Shown here piece by piece: positions 7,775 to 16,405 of a stretch of 64,000 nucleotides of DNA (position 1 is the stretch's first letter; each line of letters opens with the position of its first letter). Origin of the DNA: Acidimicrobiaceae bacterium (GTDB lineage: Bacteria; Actinomycetota; Acidimicrobiia; Acidimicrobiales; RAAP-2); NCBI GenBank assembly GCA_003152015.1, contig PLZF01000043.1:1-64000 (forward strand). The letters are read 5' to 3'. A model generated the notes under the pieces. The model ran no database searches. It had not been told where the DNA came from and saw nothing but the letters and a program-made list of their open reading frames with translations. Made by a program: the position numbers and the translations under genes.

Positions 7775-9748
7775 TCAGTCAGCCGAGTCCGAGGAGGGAA
7801 GCACCGGCGCCGAGACAACCTCGCGGATCGATTGCGCCAGGCCGGGGCCGTCCAGACCGAGCTGGGCCAGGATGCGGTCCGGTTTGTCCTGGGGAATATA
7901 GGCACGGGGAATCCCGAGCACCGTTACTGGTGGCACCCCTGCGTCCCCGTCGTCGTCACCGGGGAGTAGGTGATCCCGGTGCAACGCGGCCATGGCGTCA
8001 GCCAAAAACATGCCGGCCCCGCCCTGGCGCATGCCGTCTTCGGCGGTGAAGACCTGTCGATGGCGGGCTGCATCCACCAACATGTCGGGGTCGGGGGGAG
8101 TTACCACCCGCACATCCCACACGGTGACGTCGATACCTTCGACCCGAAGTTTGTCAGCGGCTTCCTCGGCCGCCGCGACCATCTTGCCCACGGCCAGGAT
8201 GCATACCCCGCCGTCGCCCTCCCGAAGGCGCCGGGCACGGATGCCCGATCCGACCGAGCCGCCGGCCACCACCGGTGCCGGGGTCTTCGGGAAGCGGATC
8301 ACCGACGGGCCTTCGAGAGACAGGGCCTCGTCGAGCATCACCTCCACCTCGGGTGCCGACGATGGCGCGAAGACCGTCATGCCGGGGATGGACAGCGCCA
8401 GGGTCATGTCGAGCACGCCATGGTGGCTCGGTCCGTCGTCGCCGGTGATCCCGGCTCGGTCGAGGGCGAAGACTACCGGGACGTTGTGGAGGCCGACGTC
8501 GAGATTGGCCTGGTCGAAGGCCCGGGAGAAGAACGTGGAATAGATGGCCACCACCGGTCGCAATCCGGCCATGGCCATGCCGGCCGCCGCCGTCACCGCG
8601 TGCTGTTCGGCGATCCCCACGTCCACGAATCGGTCGGGGAAACGCGCCTCGAACGGAAGCAACCCGGTGGGACCGGGCATGGCCGCAGTGATGGCCACGA
8701 TGCGGGGATCGGATTCGGCGTTGCGGAGCAGTGCCCGGGTGAAAGCATCGGTGAAGGTCACCGGCGGGATGACCGCCACCGGATCCAACTCGGAGGCGAG
8801 GCCGGAGCCTTTGGGCGCCGGGTCACTGGGCGCGGTCGGCTTCACCTTGAAGTCATGGAGACGCTGGATGTCGTCCTCTTCGGCCGGCGCATAGCCCCGG
8901 CCCTTTTGGGTGATCACGTGGATGAGGATCGGCCCCTCCCACTCGGAGGCGTTGGCCAGTGCCTGCTCGACCTCGGCGATGTCGTGACCATCGATGGGAC
9001 CCGCGTACCGGATGCCGAGGGCCTCGAAAAAGGTGTGGGGGGTGACCACCTCTCGAACGGCACTGGTGAGCCCGTGCACCCCGGAGTAGGCCAACCCGCC
9101 GATCCCGGGGATCCCCTGGAGCAGATTCCTGATCCGTTGCCGGGCCTGGACGTAGGTGGGGTTGAGCCTGAGGTGGGTGAGACCGACCGAGAGGCGTGAC
9201 ACGGTCGGTGCATAGGAGCGGCCGTTGTCGTTCAACACCATGAGAACCGGCGTACCCGAATGACCGATGTTGTTGAGGGCTTCGTAGGCCATGCCGCCGG
9301 TCAGCGCGCCATCGCCCACCACCGCCACCACTTTGCGTTCGACTCCTTGGAGTTCGAAGGCGCTGGCCAACCCATGGGCGTAGCTCAGGATGGTGGACGC
9401 GTGGCTGTTCTCCACCCAGTCGTGTTCGGACTCGGCCCGGTTGGGGTAGCCCGAGAGCCCACCGGCCTGGCGAAGATGGGTGAATGCCTCGCGCCGGCCG
9501 GTGACCAGTTTGTGGACGTAGGCCTGATGGCCGGTGTCCCACAGCAGGACGTCCCGAGGAGAGTCGAAGGTGCGGTGGAGGGCCAGGGTCAACTCCACCA
9601 CACCGAGGTTGGACCCGAGGTGGCCACCGGTGGTGGTGACGGCACTGACAATGAACTGGCGGATCTCCGCGCAGAGTTCCGTCAACTCCTCGGCGGACAG
9701 GGTGCGGAGGTCAGAAGGGCTGTCGATGCGGTCGAGGATGTTGGGCAT
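7775..9748 (-). CDS. dxs: 1-deoxy-D-xylulose-5-phosphate synthase
   Basis: About 657 residues. It condenses pyruvate and glyceraldehyde 3-phosphate with thiamine diphosphate, the first step of the methylerythritol phosphate route to isoprenoids. Visible hallmarks are GHLGSNLGVVELTLALH, the ThDP motif VVGDGALTGGMAYEALNN, and in the second half DVGIAEQHAVTAAAGMA and HHGVLDMTLA. I start it at the ATG at 9748 (MPNILDRIDSPSDLR), where homology begins; an in-frame GTG six codons upstream is possible. The overall length is normal. It stands alone on the minus strand behind the FadD19-like gene. Confidence 0.95.
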   Translation of the reverse strand: MPNILDRIDSPSDLRTLSAEELTELCAEIRQFIVSAVTTTGGHLGSNLGVVELTLALHRTFDSPRDVLLWDTGHQAYVHKLVTGRREAFTHLRQAGGLSGYPNRAESEHDWVENSHASTILSYAHGLASAFELQGVERKVVAVVGDGALTGGMAYEALNNIGHSGTPVLMVLNDNGRSYAPTVSRLSVGLTHLRLNPTYVQARQRIRNLLQGIPGIGGLAYSGVHGLTSAVREVVTPHTFFEALGIRYAGPIDGHDIAEVEQALANASEWEGPILIHVITQKGRGYAPAEEDDIQRLHDFKVKPTAPSDPAPKGSGLASELDPVAVIPPVTFTDAFTRALLRNAESDPRIVAITAAMPGPTGLLPFEARFPDRFVDVGIAEQHAVTAAAGMAMAGLRPVVAIYSTFFSRAFDQANLDVGLHNVPVVFALDRAGITGDDGPSHHGVLDMTLALSIPGMTVFAPSSAPEVEVMLDEALSLEGPSVIRFPKTPAPVVAGGSVGSGIRARRLREGDGGVCILAVGKMVAAAEEAADKLRVEGIDVTVWDVRVVTPPDPDMLVDAARHRQVFTAEDGMRQGGAGMFLADAMAALHRDHLLPGDDDGDAGVPPVTVLGIPRAYIPQDKPDRILAQLGLDGPGLAQSIREVVSAPVLPSSDSAD

Positions 9749-9841
9749 AAGCGTTCTGGCTTCCACGATACCAGTGACCGGATGCGGAAGTCTGGGCCGG
9801 CCCTACCTCCAAAAGCGGGTTGTTGCACTATGAGTCCCAGG

Positions 9842-11044
9842 TCACAGGTGCCGTTTGACGGCCATGAGGGCCGCCACCAAACCTGCCAACGCCGCGGTGA
9901 CCCCCAGGCCCACGCCGAGTCCCCAGGTATCGGCGAGCAGACCGATGATCGGGGCACCGGCCACCCAGCCGAGGTAGCCGGCCGCGGTGAAGGCGCTGAC
10001 GGTGGCGGTGGGCCGACTGGCAACGGTGGAGACGTGGGCCATCAACAGCGGCCAGAAGATGGACGAGCCCCCGGCGGCCAAGGCCAGGCCGAATCCGGCC
10101 AGCAGCGGTGTGGAGGCGAGTGCTTCGAGGGCCAGTCCCGCACAGGCGCCACCGGCCCCGGCGATCACGCCCAGCCGCGGCCCGATACGGCCCAGGCTGG
10201 GACCGCCCAACCCGCGGGTGAGGATGGCAATGCCTTGTCCGAGGCCGTAGGCCGACGCACCGACCAGGGCGGTAGCGGCCAAGTGGGTCCGGAGAAAGAG
10301 GACCCCCCAGGTATCCACCCCCCCTTCGACGATCTCGGCGGCGGCGAAGACAATGAGCAAGACGATGAGGCCATCGGCCCGCAGCAGAGCCAGGGAGCGG
10401 AGAAAAGGGACATGGGAGTCGTCATCGGCATCGAGGTGGTCAGCATCCGCCGCAGAGGCATCCGATCGGCGTGGGTCCGATCCTCGGACATGAACCCAGG
10501 CGGCGATGGGCAGGGCGACCACCGCCACCATTGGCCAGACCCACCGCCACGACACCTGTACTTGCACCAGCGAGCCCAACGCCACCGCACCGAGGAGGGC
10601 ACCGACGTTGAAGATGCCATGGAACCGGACGAGACCACCGGGCCGGTTCCCCAAGCGGGCCGCCGAGGCCGCATTCATGGTCATGTCCACGCAACCTCCG
10701 GCGGCCATGGTGGCGATGAACACCGCGATGAACTCAGTGCGGGTGCGAGCTGCGCCGGTAAGGGCCAGAAGCACAGCCCACACCAGTAGCGACCGGACCA
10801 GGGTGGGGACCGCCCCCCACCGTTCGGCCCGGTTGCCGACGATGGCCCCGACGATGCCGCTCGCGGTGACGGCCACGGCCAACAGGGTGCCGAGTTGAGC
10901 GTCCGACAAGCCGTACGAGGAACGGATGTCGGCGGTAGCCACCGCCCAACTCCCCCAGAACATACCGAAGACGACGAAGGTGCCACCGATGGGAAGGAGC
11001 GCTCTACGCTCCTCGTTTCGCACTGTGGAGACCGGGGTATGCAC
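9842..11044 (-). CDS. Major facilitator superfamily transporter
   Basis: About 400 residues with roughly twelve hydrophobic segments. The intracellular loop 2 signature is recognisable as GAIVGNRAERWGAVPTLV, and the motif GGCVDMTMNAASAARLGNRPGGLVRFHGIFNVGALLGA resembles FucP/YbjJ-type carriers. The substrate is unknown. The start is uncertain: GTG at 11044 has no visible Shine-Dalgarno, and another GTG lies seven codons later. It ends next to a toxin gene on the same strand but is probably not co-transcribed with it functionally. Confidence 0.82.
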   Translation of the reverse strand: MHTPVSTVRNEERRALLPIGGTFVVFGMFWGSWAVATADIRSSYGLSDAQLGTLLAVAVTASGIVGAIVGNRAERWGAVPTLVRSLLVWAVLLALTGAARTRTEFIAVFIATMAAGGCVDMTMNAASAARLGNRPGGLVRFHGIFNVGALLGAVALGSLVQVQVSWRWVWPMVAVVALPIAAWVHVRGSDPRRSDASAADADHLDADDDSHVPFLRSLALLRADGLIVLLIVFAAAEIVEGGVDTWGVLFLRTHLAATALVGASAYGLGQGIAILTRGLGGPSLGRIGPRLGVIAGAGGACAGLALEALASTPLLAGFGLALAAGGSSIFWPLLMAHVSTVASRPTATVSAFTAAGYLGWVAGAPIIGLLADTWGLGVGLGVTAALAGLVAALMAVKRHL

Positions 11045-11071
11045 AGGAATGAAGCCTTAGGTGAGGACTGC

Positions 11072-11509
11072 TCAGCCGGACCGAGGGTGGTCCGGGTGAG
11101 GGACCTCCACCACATCGAGGTCATCGATGCCGGCAAAGTCTGAGGGATTGCAGGTGTACACCGGAAGGTCATTGGCCATCGCGATGGCCGCGATCATTGC
11201 ATCCAAGGCGCGGGCGTTGGCCTTGCGGCCGGAACGCCGCAGCGATGATGCCACCCGCCCAAAGGCGCGAGCCGCGTCACTATCGAACGGGAGCGGATCG
11301 AAGTCGGACTCGGCTTGCTGCAGGTGTGCTTGTCGAGCAGCCCGGGTTGCCTCTTGCTTTGCCACCAAGGGACCGACCGTAAGTTCCGCCAAGGTGACAG
11401 CGGTGATGAGAGGTTCCGCCGGGAGCTGGGTTGCCTCGGTGATCCTGGCAAGAAGGATGACTGTCGATGTATCGAGAATTCCACGGTCGCAGCGGTTCGA
11501 CTGCATCAA
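11072..11509 (-). CDS. PIN-domain toxin, VapC family
   Basis: 145 residues. ILDTSTVILLARI carries the first catalytic aspartate, LAELTVG supplies the conserved glutamate, and RALDAMIAAIAMANDLPVYTCNPSDFAGI holds the later acidic residues. Such proteins are Mg-dependent endoribonucleases that cleave tRNA, rRNA or mRNA when freed from the antitoxin. The gene overlaps the upstream antitoxin by four bases (ATGA). All expected active-site positions are present, so it should be functional. Confidence 0.88.
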   Translation of the reverse strand: MMQSNRCDRGILDTSTVILLARITEATQLPAEPLITAVTLAELTVGPLVAKQEATRAARQAHLQQAESDFDPLPFDSDAARAFGRVASSLRRSGRKANARALDAMIAAIAMANDLPVYTCNPSDFAGIDDLDVVEVPHPDHPRSG

Positions 11510-11742
11510 AGCGTGTTGTCCACCACGGCGTCGATGTCTTCCCGAAGGTCATTCGGATCGATGGATGGGAGCCGATGCCAGCGGACGAGTAGTGCGGCCG
11601 CGGTCAAACCCGGGCGAGCGACGGGACGGAGTTCGGCGACCGGCTTGCCTCCGCGGGTGATGATCACCGCCTCTCCCTGTGCGGCACGATCTACAACCTC
11701 ACCACCGTGATTACGGAGGTCTCGGATGGTTACCATGGCCAT
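11506..11742 (-). CDS. Antitoxin, Phd/YefM (VapB-like) family
   Basis: 78 residues. MVTIRDLRNHGGEVVDRAAQGEAVIITRGGKPVAELRPV is the DNA-binding Phd/YefM fold. The C-terminal stretch RWHRLPSIDPNDLREDIDAV would wrap the PIN toxin. The start is ATG at 11742 (a second ATG is two codons later). A perfect palindrome lies 10 bp upstream, fitting autorepression by the antitoxin-toxin complex. Confidence 0.87.
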   Translation of the reverse strand: MAMVTIRDLRNHGGEVVDRAAQGEAVIITRGGKPVAELRPVARPGLTAAALLVRWHRLPSIDPNDLREDIDAVVDNTL

Positions 11743-11751
11743 GATGACAGT

Positions 11752-11767
11752 GTATCACCCGTGATAC
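11752..11767. promoter_or_regulatory. Palindromic operator of the VapBC-type pair
   Basis: GTATCAC, CC, GTGATAC: a perfect inverted repeat ten bases upstream of the antitoxin start. It is the expected position and symmetry for binding by a dimeric Phd/YefM antitoxin. Confidence 0.65.
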
Positions 11768-11800
11768 GCGGTCAGCCCTTAGCTCAACGGTTATTCGCCA

Positions 11801-12238
11801 ATGGCTGGAGAAGGCGACGTGCACGTTGCCACCTCGGCCACCCTCCTCCGGCGAGCGGGACCGCCCAGCCGGGCCCGCTGTGGCTTCGCCGGCTATTTCG
11901 AGCCGGGGAAGTGGGTCGACCATTCGGTTGTCGAACACTGGGATGGAGACCGTTGGGTGATGCTCGACCCCCAGGTCGATGACTTCCAACGCGGGCTCAT
12001 CGGACTTGTCGACGATCCCGCCGACCTACCGTCCGGCCTCTTCCTCCCGGCCGGTGAGGCGTGGCTCCGATGCCAGGCCGGCCAGGAGATCGGCGAACAC
12101 TTCGGCATCCTCGACATGTGGGGGCAGTGGTTCATCAAAGGCAACATCGCACGGGACCTGGCCGCTTTGAACAAAGTGGAGATGTTGCCCTGGGACGGCT
12201 GGGGTCGCCTGATGGGAGACGTAGCCGAGTTGATCTGA
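11801..12238 (+). pseudogene. Transglutaminase-like protein lacking the catalytic cysteine region
   Basis: The frame contains RARCGFAGYFEPGKWVDHSVVEHWDGDRWVMLDPQVDD, which carries the His and Asp parts of a transglutaminase-like (papain-fold) triad, followed by AGEAWLRCQAGQEIGEHFGI and NIARDLAALNKVEMLPWDGWG. These are typical C-terminal blocks of a conserved actinobacterial family. The preceding helix should contain the catalytic Cys (NCRDFS-like) but reads GDVHVATSATLLRRAG, shorter and without Cys, and everything N-terminal to it is missing. The break lies right beside the toxin-antitoxin operator, so arrival of that module probably destroyed the 5' half. Confidence 0.62.
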
Positions 12239-12256
12239 ACAAAAGAACTGGCGGGC

Positions 12257-12634
12257 TCAGCGGGCGTTGGTGAGGAAGGTGTCGCGATCCACCACTACCC
12301 GGGACACCTTTCCTGCCGCCACCAACCCCGACGCGTCGGAGACCGACACGGTGAAGGTGAGCCGGCGTCCCTCGATGCGGTCGAGTGAGGCTTCGGCCTG
12401 GACGTCGCCGCCCACGCCCACCGGGACCAGGTGGTCGAACTGCACCCGCTTACCCACGCTGGTGCTCCCCTCGGGGAGGTGCCCCTCCAAGGCCAGGCAC
12501 GAGGCTTCCTCGCACAGCGCCAACAGCCGGGGAGTGGCCAGCACCGGGACGTCACCGGCGTGGAACGCCTCGGCCGTATCGTCATCGGTCACACGAAGCT
12601 CGACTCGGGCGGACAAACCGGTGCGCAAGGCCAC
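12257..12634 (-). CDS. Hotdog-fold thioesterase, FlK (fluoroacetyl-CoA thioesterase)-like
   Basis: 125 residues. ATPRLLALCEEASCLALEGHLPEGSTSVGKRV, then DHLVPVGVGGDVQAEA and GRRLTFTVSVSDASGLVAAGKVSRVVVD follow the FlK-like hotdog pattern, including the Glu of the central helix and the conserved His. Family members hydrolyse small acyl-CoAs; fluoroacetyl-CoA is only the type substrate. GTG at 12634 is chosen because homology begins there; upstream sequence in the frame belongs to the tldD promoter region. It is divergent from tldD. Confidence 0.75.
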   Translation of the reverse strand: MALRTGLSARVELRVTDDDTAEAFHAGDVPVLATPRLLALCEEASCLALEGHLPEGSTSVGKRVQFDHLVPVGVGGDVQAEASLDRIEGRRLTFTVSVSDASGLVAAGKVSRVVVDRDTFLTNAR

Positions 12635-12703
12635 GCCGGTACCATACGGGAGACAGCCCGGGCTCGGCCACCAGACCCGGGTTGGCCCAATGAGGAGGCA
12701 GTG

Positions 12704-14098
12704 GTGATCGACACACCTGTATTGGAGCGCGTGCTCGGTGAAGCGCTCCGCCACGGCGGGGAATTCGCCGAGGTGTTCGCGGAGGACCGCTCGAATTCAT
12801 CGGCGTTGCTCGATGACGGACGGGTAGAAGAGCTGTCGTCGGGACGTGAGCGGGGTGCTGGTATCAGGGTGGTCACCGGCGACACCACCGGGTTCGCCCA
12901 CACCGCCGACCTCAGCGAGGAAGGTCTCATCAGAGCGGCCGAAGCCGCCTCGGCGGTGGCCCGTAGTGGAGGTGGAGGCACCCATACAGTGGCGGTCGGG
13001 TCTCTGCACGCCGCGGAGGGATCCCGTCGGTCCGGATCGGATCGGGCACCCACGGTGCCCAAGGCCGACACTCTCGACCTGTTGCGCCGGGCGGACGAGG
13101 CCGCCCGGGCCTCCGGTGGTGCCATTTCCCAGGTGCAGGCCGGTTACGGCGGTTCGAGACGCGACGTGCTGATCGCCAATTCGGAAGGGCTGCTGGCGAC
13201 GGACCAGCAACGCCGAACCCGCTTCTCCGTATCGTGCGTGGCCGAGGGGGACACAGGCCTCCAAACCGGTTCGGAGACCACTGCCCGCACCCTCGGCTAC
13301 GAACTGTTCGACGAAGTATCGGTGGAGGACCTGGCTCGCATGGCTGCGGGTCGGGCCCTGTCCAAGTTGTCGGCTCGCCCGGCGCCGTCCGGTGAGGTGC
13401 CGGTGGTCTTGGCCGGCGGAAGTGGCGGCATCCTCTTCCATGAGGCCTGCGGGCACGGCCTCGAGGCCGATCACATCGCCAAGAATGCCTCGGTGTACGT
13501 GGGCCAGGTGGGAAAACAAGTGGCCAGTCCGTTGGTCACCCTGGTCGATGACGGCACGGTGGGCTCCGAGTGGGGCACCTTCGGCTTCGATGACGAAGGT
13601 CGGCCGGCCCAACGCAACGTGCTCATCGAGGATGGCATCCTCACCGAGTACCTGTGGGACTACCTCCGGGCCCGCAAAGAGGGCCGGAAGTCGTCAGGCA
13701 ACGGTCGGCGCCAGACCTATCAACACCTGCCCATGGTGCGGATGACCAACACATTTCTGTTGCCGGGTAACGACGACGCCGACGAGATCGTGGCGCAGAC
13801 CCCCCATGGCGTCTACGTGGCAAAACTGGGCGGTGGGCAGGTAAACACCACCACCGGCGACTTCGTGTTCGGTACCACCGAGGCGTACCTGATCGAGGGA
13901 GGACGGATCACCGAACCGCTCCGCGACGCCAACCTCATCGGGAACGGGCCCGAAATCCTGAAGCGGGTGGACGCGGTGGCCACCGACTTCGCCATGACTC
14001 CGGGAACCTGTGGCAAGGACGGCCAGAGTGTGCCGGTGGGGTGTGGCCAGGCCACGCTCCGGATCACCGGCGTGACCATCGGGGGTACCACGGAATGA
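12704..14098 (+). CDS. tldD: Metallopeptidase TldD
   Basis: 464 residues. The zinc-protease motif HEACGHGLEADH (HExxxH) is present, together with the conserved C-terminal glycine-rich block KLGGGQVNTTTGDFVFG. TldD pairs with TldE to form a hollow heterodimer that degrades unfolded peptides and, in other bacteria, trims microcin or RiPP leaders. GGAGG five bases upstream favours the second of two adjacent GTG codons. The stop overlaps the tldE start by ATGA, so the two are translationally coupled. Confidence 0.93.
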   Translation: MIDTPVLERVLGEALRHGGEFAEVFAEDRSNSSALLDDGRVEELSSGRERGAGIRVVTGDTTGFAHTADLSEEGLIRAAEAASAVARSGGGGTHTVAVGSLHAAEGSRRSGSDRAPTVPKADTLDLLRRADEAARASGGAISQVQAGYGGSRRDVLIANSEGLLATDQQRRTRFSVSCVAEGDTGLQTGSETTARTLGYELFDEVSVEDLARMAAGRALSKLSARPAPSGEVPVVLAGGSGGILFHEACGHGLEADHIAKNASVYVGQVGKQVASPLVTLVDDGTVGSEWGTFGFDDEGRPAQRNVLIEDGILTEYLWDYLRARKEGRKSSGNGRRQTYQHLPMVRMTNTFLLPGNDDADEIVAQTPHGVYVAKLGGGQVNTTTGDFVFGTTEAYLIEGGRITEPLRDANLIGNGPEILKRVDAVATDFAMTPGTCGKDGQSVPVGCGQATLRITGVTIGGTTE

Positions 14099-15498
14099 CA
14101 ACCGCCACTGAGACCACATCGGCCGCGGCTGGCCCCCACCCGGACGGCCCCGACGACCTCCTGGCCCTGGCCGATCGGGTGGCCGGCTGGGCGCGATCGG
14201 GTGAGGACGTCGAGGTCTACGTGGCCCGGGGTGACGAGACGGAGATCCGCGCCTATGACGGTGAGGTCGAATCCCTGACATCGGCCACCTCGGCCGGCAT
14301 CGGGGTTCGGGTGGTGGTCGATCACAAACTCGGGTTCGCCTGGGCCGGCTCTCTTCATGAATCTGTCCTGGCGGAGACGTTGGACGAGGCTCGTGACAAT
14401 GCCACCTTCGCCACCCCCGACGATCACGTTCAGTTGGCGGTGCCCGATGGCGTGGTTGCGGTGCCGTTCGACCTGTGGGACGAAGCCCTGTCAACCATTC
14501 CGACCTCACAGAAGGTGGCCCTGGCCCTGGCGCTGGAAGCACAGGCCCGAGCGGCGGATCCCCGTATCCGACAGGTGTCGTCGGCTGACTACGGCGACAC
14601 CTCGGTGGAGGTCGCCCTGGTATCGACCACCGGCATCCGCTCGTCGAATCGCAAGACGCAGGGTTTCATTTCGGTCGGGGTGATCGCCGGGGATGGCGAT
14701 GCCAGCCAGACCGGTGGTGGATTCGATACGGCCCGTGGGTTCGACGGCCTGGACCCCGACAAAGCCACCGCCGACGCGGTGGGGCGAGCGGTGCGCATGT
14801 TGGGAGCCACCAAAGGCCCGTCGGGACGCTCGGTGGTGGTCTTCGACCGGCGGGCGGCATCCACGTTGCTATCGGTAATCTCCACCGCCCTGTCGGGAGA
14901 AGCCGTGGCCAAGGGCCGTTCGTTCTTCGCCGGAAGGATCGGTGAACAGGTGGGGGACACCGGGCTCACCCTGGTCGACGATCCCACCAATCCGTTGGCC
15001 TACGGGGCGGCGTCCTACGATGCCGAGGGCCTGGCCTGCCGGCGTAACGAGCTCATCGTGGCGGGGCTCTTGAAGGGCTTCTTGTATGACACGGTGGCCG
15101 GGTCACGGGCCGGAGTGGCCTCGACCGGCTCGGCGGTGCGGGGTGGCTTCGCCGGAACCCCGGGGCCGGGCTGCCGGGCACTGGCCTTGACGCCGGGCCC
15201 CGAGGGATTCGATGAGGACGGGGTGCTGGCGGCGGTGGGTGACGGGCTCTTCGTACAGTCGATGACCGGGGTCCATTCGGGGGTGAATCCGATCAGTGGT
15301 GACTTCTCGGTTGGTGCGGAAGGGCTCATGATCCGCGACGGAAAGCTGGCCGAGCCGGTTCGGGAGATCACCGTGGCATCGACCCTCCAGAGAATTCTGC
15401 ATTCGCTGGTAGCGGTGGGGGCCGACGTCGAGTGGCTTCCCGGGATCGCCGCCGGTCAGACCTTGGCCGTAGGTGACATGCAGATCAGCGGGGTATAG
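14095..15498 (+). CDS. pmbA: TldE/PmbA family partner of TldD
   Basis: 467 residues. YDGEVESLTSATSAGIGVRVVVDHKLGFAWAGS is the typical N-terminal sheet, and GVHSGVNPISGDFSVGAEGLMIRDGKLAEPVREITVAS the usual C-terminal block. The HExxxH motif is missing, as expected for the non-catalytic TldE half of the complex. It starts with ATG overlapping the tldD stop. The pair has no recognisable peptide substrate gene beside it. Confidence 0.92.
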   Translation: MTTATETTSAAAGPHPDGPDDLLALADRVAGWARSGEDVEVYVARGDETEIRAYDGEVESLTSATSAGIGVRVVVDHKLGFAWAGSLHESVLAETLDEARDNATFATPDDHVQLAVPDGVVAVPFDLWDEALSTIPTSQKVALALALEAQARAADPRIRQVSSADYGDTSVEVALVSTTGIRSSNRKTQGFISVGVIAGDGDASQTGGGFDTARGFDGLDPDKATADAVGRAVRMLGATKGPSGRSVVVFDRRAASTLLSVISTALSGEAVAKGRSFFAGRIGEQVGDTGLTLVDDPTNPLAYGAASYDAEGLACRRNELIVAGLLKGFLYDTVAGSRAGVASTGSAVRGGFAGTPGPGCRALALTPGPEGFDEDGVLAAVGDGLFVQSMTGVHSGVNPISGDFSVGAEGLMIRDGKLAEPVREITVASTLQRILHSLVAVGADVEWLPGIAAGQTLAVGDMQISGV

Positions 15499-15526
15499 AA
15501 GAGCTCGCTATATCAGGTGAGATTAT

Positions 15527-15982
15527 TTGGGTGTGGATTTCGCCCCCCGATTGAGAACTGCCAGAATTGCAGCCCGGTTGAGTCAGACCGAGTTGGCCAA
15601 GCTGGCCGCAACCAGCCAGTCGAGAGTTTCGTCATATGAGCAGCGCAAAGTGACTCCGGCCCGGGCCACCAGAGACCGACTTATTCATGCGACCCGATCA
15701 ACTCCTTCTCATGTGCTGTTCCAACAACGAGAGCGAGTGGTGGAATTGGCGGGGGGTCGCCATGCCTCCAATGTCCGGGTGTTCGGCTCGTGTGCCCGGG
15801 GTGAAGACACGACACAGAGTGACATCGATTTGGTAGTCACCTTTGGCCCCGAAGCCTCGCTGTTTGATCAGGTGGGTCTTGAAATGGACCTCTCGGAGTT
15901 GCTCGACTATCCGGTCCAGGTCATTTCGGAACGCTCAGTAAGGTCGGGATCGTCCATCGCTCGGGATACCGTCCGTTTGTGA
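15527..15982 (+). CDS. Antitoxin: XRE helix-turn-helix fused to minimal nucleotidyltransferase (MntA-like)
   Basis: 151 residues. Residues 7-60 form a Cro/C1-type helix-turn-helix (LSQTELAKLAATSQSRVSSYEQ). After a linker comes an MNT nucleotidyltransferase: VRVFGSCARGEDTTQSDIDLVV, the GSx10DxD motif. MNT antitoxins AMPylate and silence HEPN toxins. Having both DNA binding and enzyme in one chain suggests self-regulation. TTG at 15527 with AGGTGA six bases upstream is preferred; GTG two codons later is possible. A HEPN gene follows. Confidence 0.85.
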   Translation: MGVDFAPRLRTARIAARLSQTELAKLAATSQSRVSSYEQRKVTPARATRDRLIHATRSTPSHVLFQQRERVVELAGGRHASNVRVFGSCARGEDTTQSDIDLVVTFGPEASLFDQVGLEMDLSELLDYPVQVISERSVRSGSSIARDTVRL

Positions 15983-16107
15983 AGAAGCGCACCGATGGGG
16001 AGCCGAACGGTGAACGGATTACTCCGGGCCGGAGCATGGATTCCGGGCTCCACATGTCGTCGCCGGGTGAAAGGTTGGCAGAGTAACTCGGAAGTCTCCG
16101 GAGATGC

Positions 16108-16383
16108 ATGGATGACGCCGGTGTGTTGGTAGCCGACGGCAAAGAACTCTATGACTCGAATTGGATGGCCAAACGGGCGGCAAGGAACATCGTGACCGAG
16201 TTCGCAGGGACGGCCAACCGGCTCCCTGACCATTTCAAGGAAACACATCCGACAGTTCCTTGGTCGGGGATTCGTGGATTGAGAAACCGAGTTGTCCACG
16301 ACTATGAAACCACCGACACCGAGATCGTCTGGAGGGTACTTGCTGTCGAGTTCGTCGTTATCCGCAATCAACTCGGGTTGTAG
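16108..16383 (+). CDS. HEPN-domain toxin (HepT/DUF86-like), possibly interrupted at its N-terminus
   Basis: 91 residues from the ATG. HPTVPWSGIRGLRNRVVHDYE contains the HEPN RNase motif R-x4-H followed by Tyr, the residue that MNT partners AMPylate. In the same frame a GTG at 15979 overlaps the antitoxin stop (GTGA), and the reading would run into this gene but for one TAA at 16084-16086. The sequence on both sides of that TAA (ERLAE, then LGSLRRCMDD) could form the missing first helix. Either the toxin starts at 16108 with a short N-terminus, or a nonsense mutation has shortened it. RNase activity is inferred from the motif. Confidence 0.68.
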   Translation: MDDAGVLVADGKELYDSNWMAKRAARNIVTEFAGTANRLPDHFKETHPTVPWSGIRGLRNRVVHDYETTDTEIVWRVLAVEFVVIRNQLGL

Positions 16384-16405
16384 GCGCGTATAAGCGGGCG
16401 CACTG

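Noticed and set aside
7970-10789. Two long plus-strand frames opposite dxs and the MFS gene
   Set aside because: Shadows of those genes; no family motif and the composition is that of an antisense frame.
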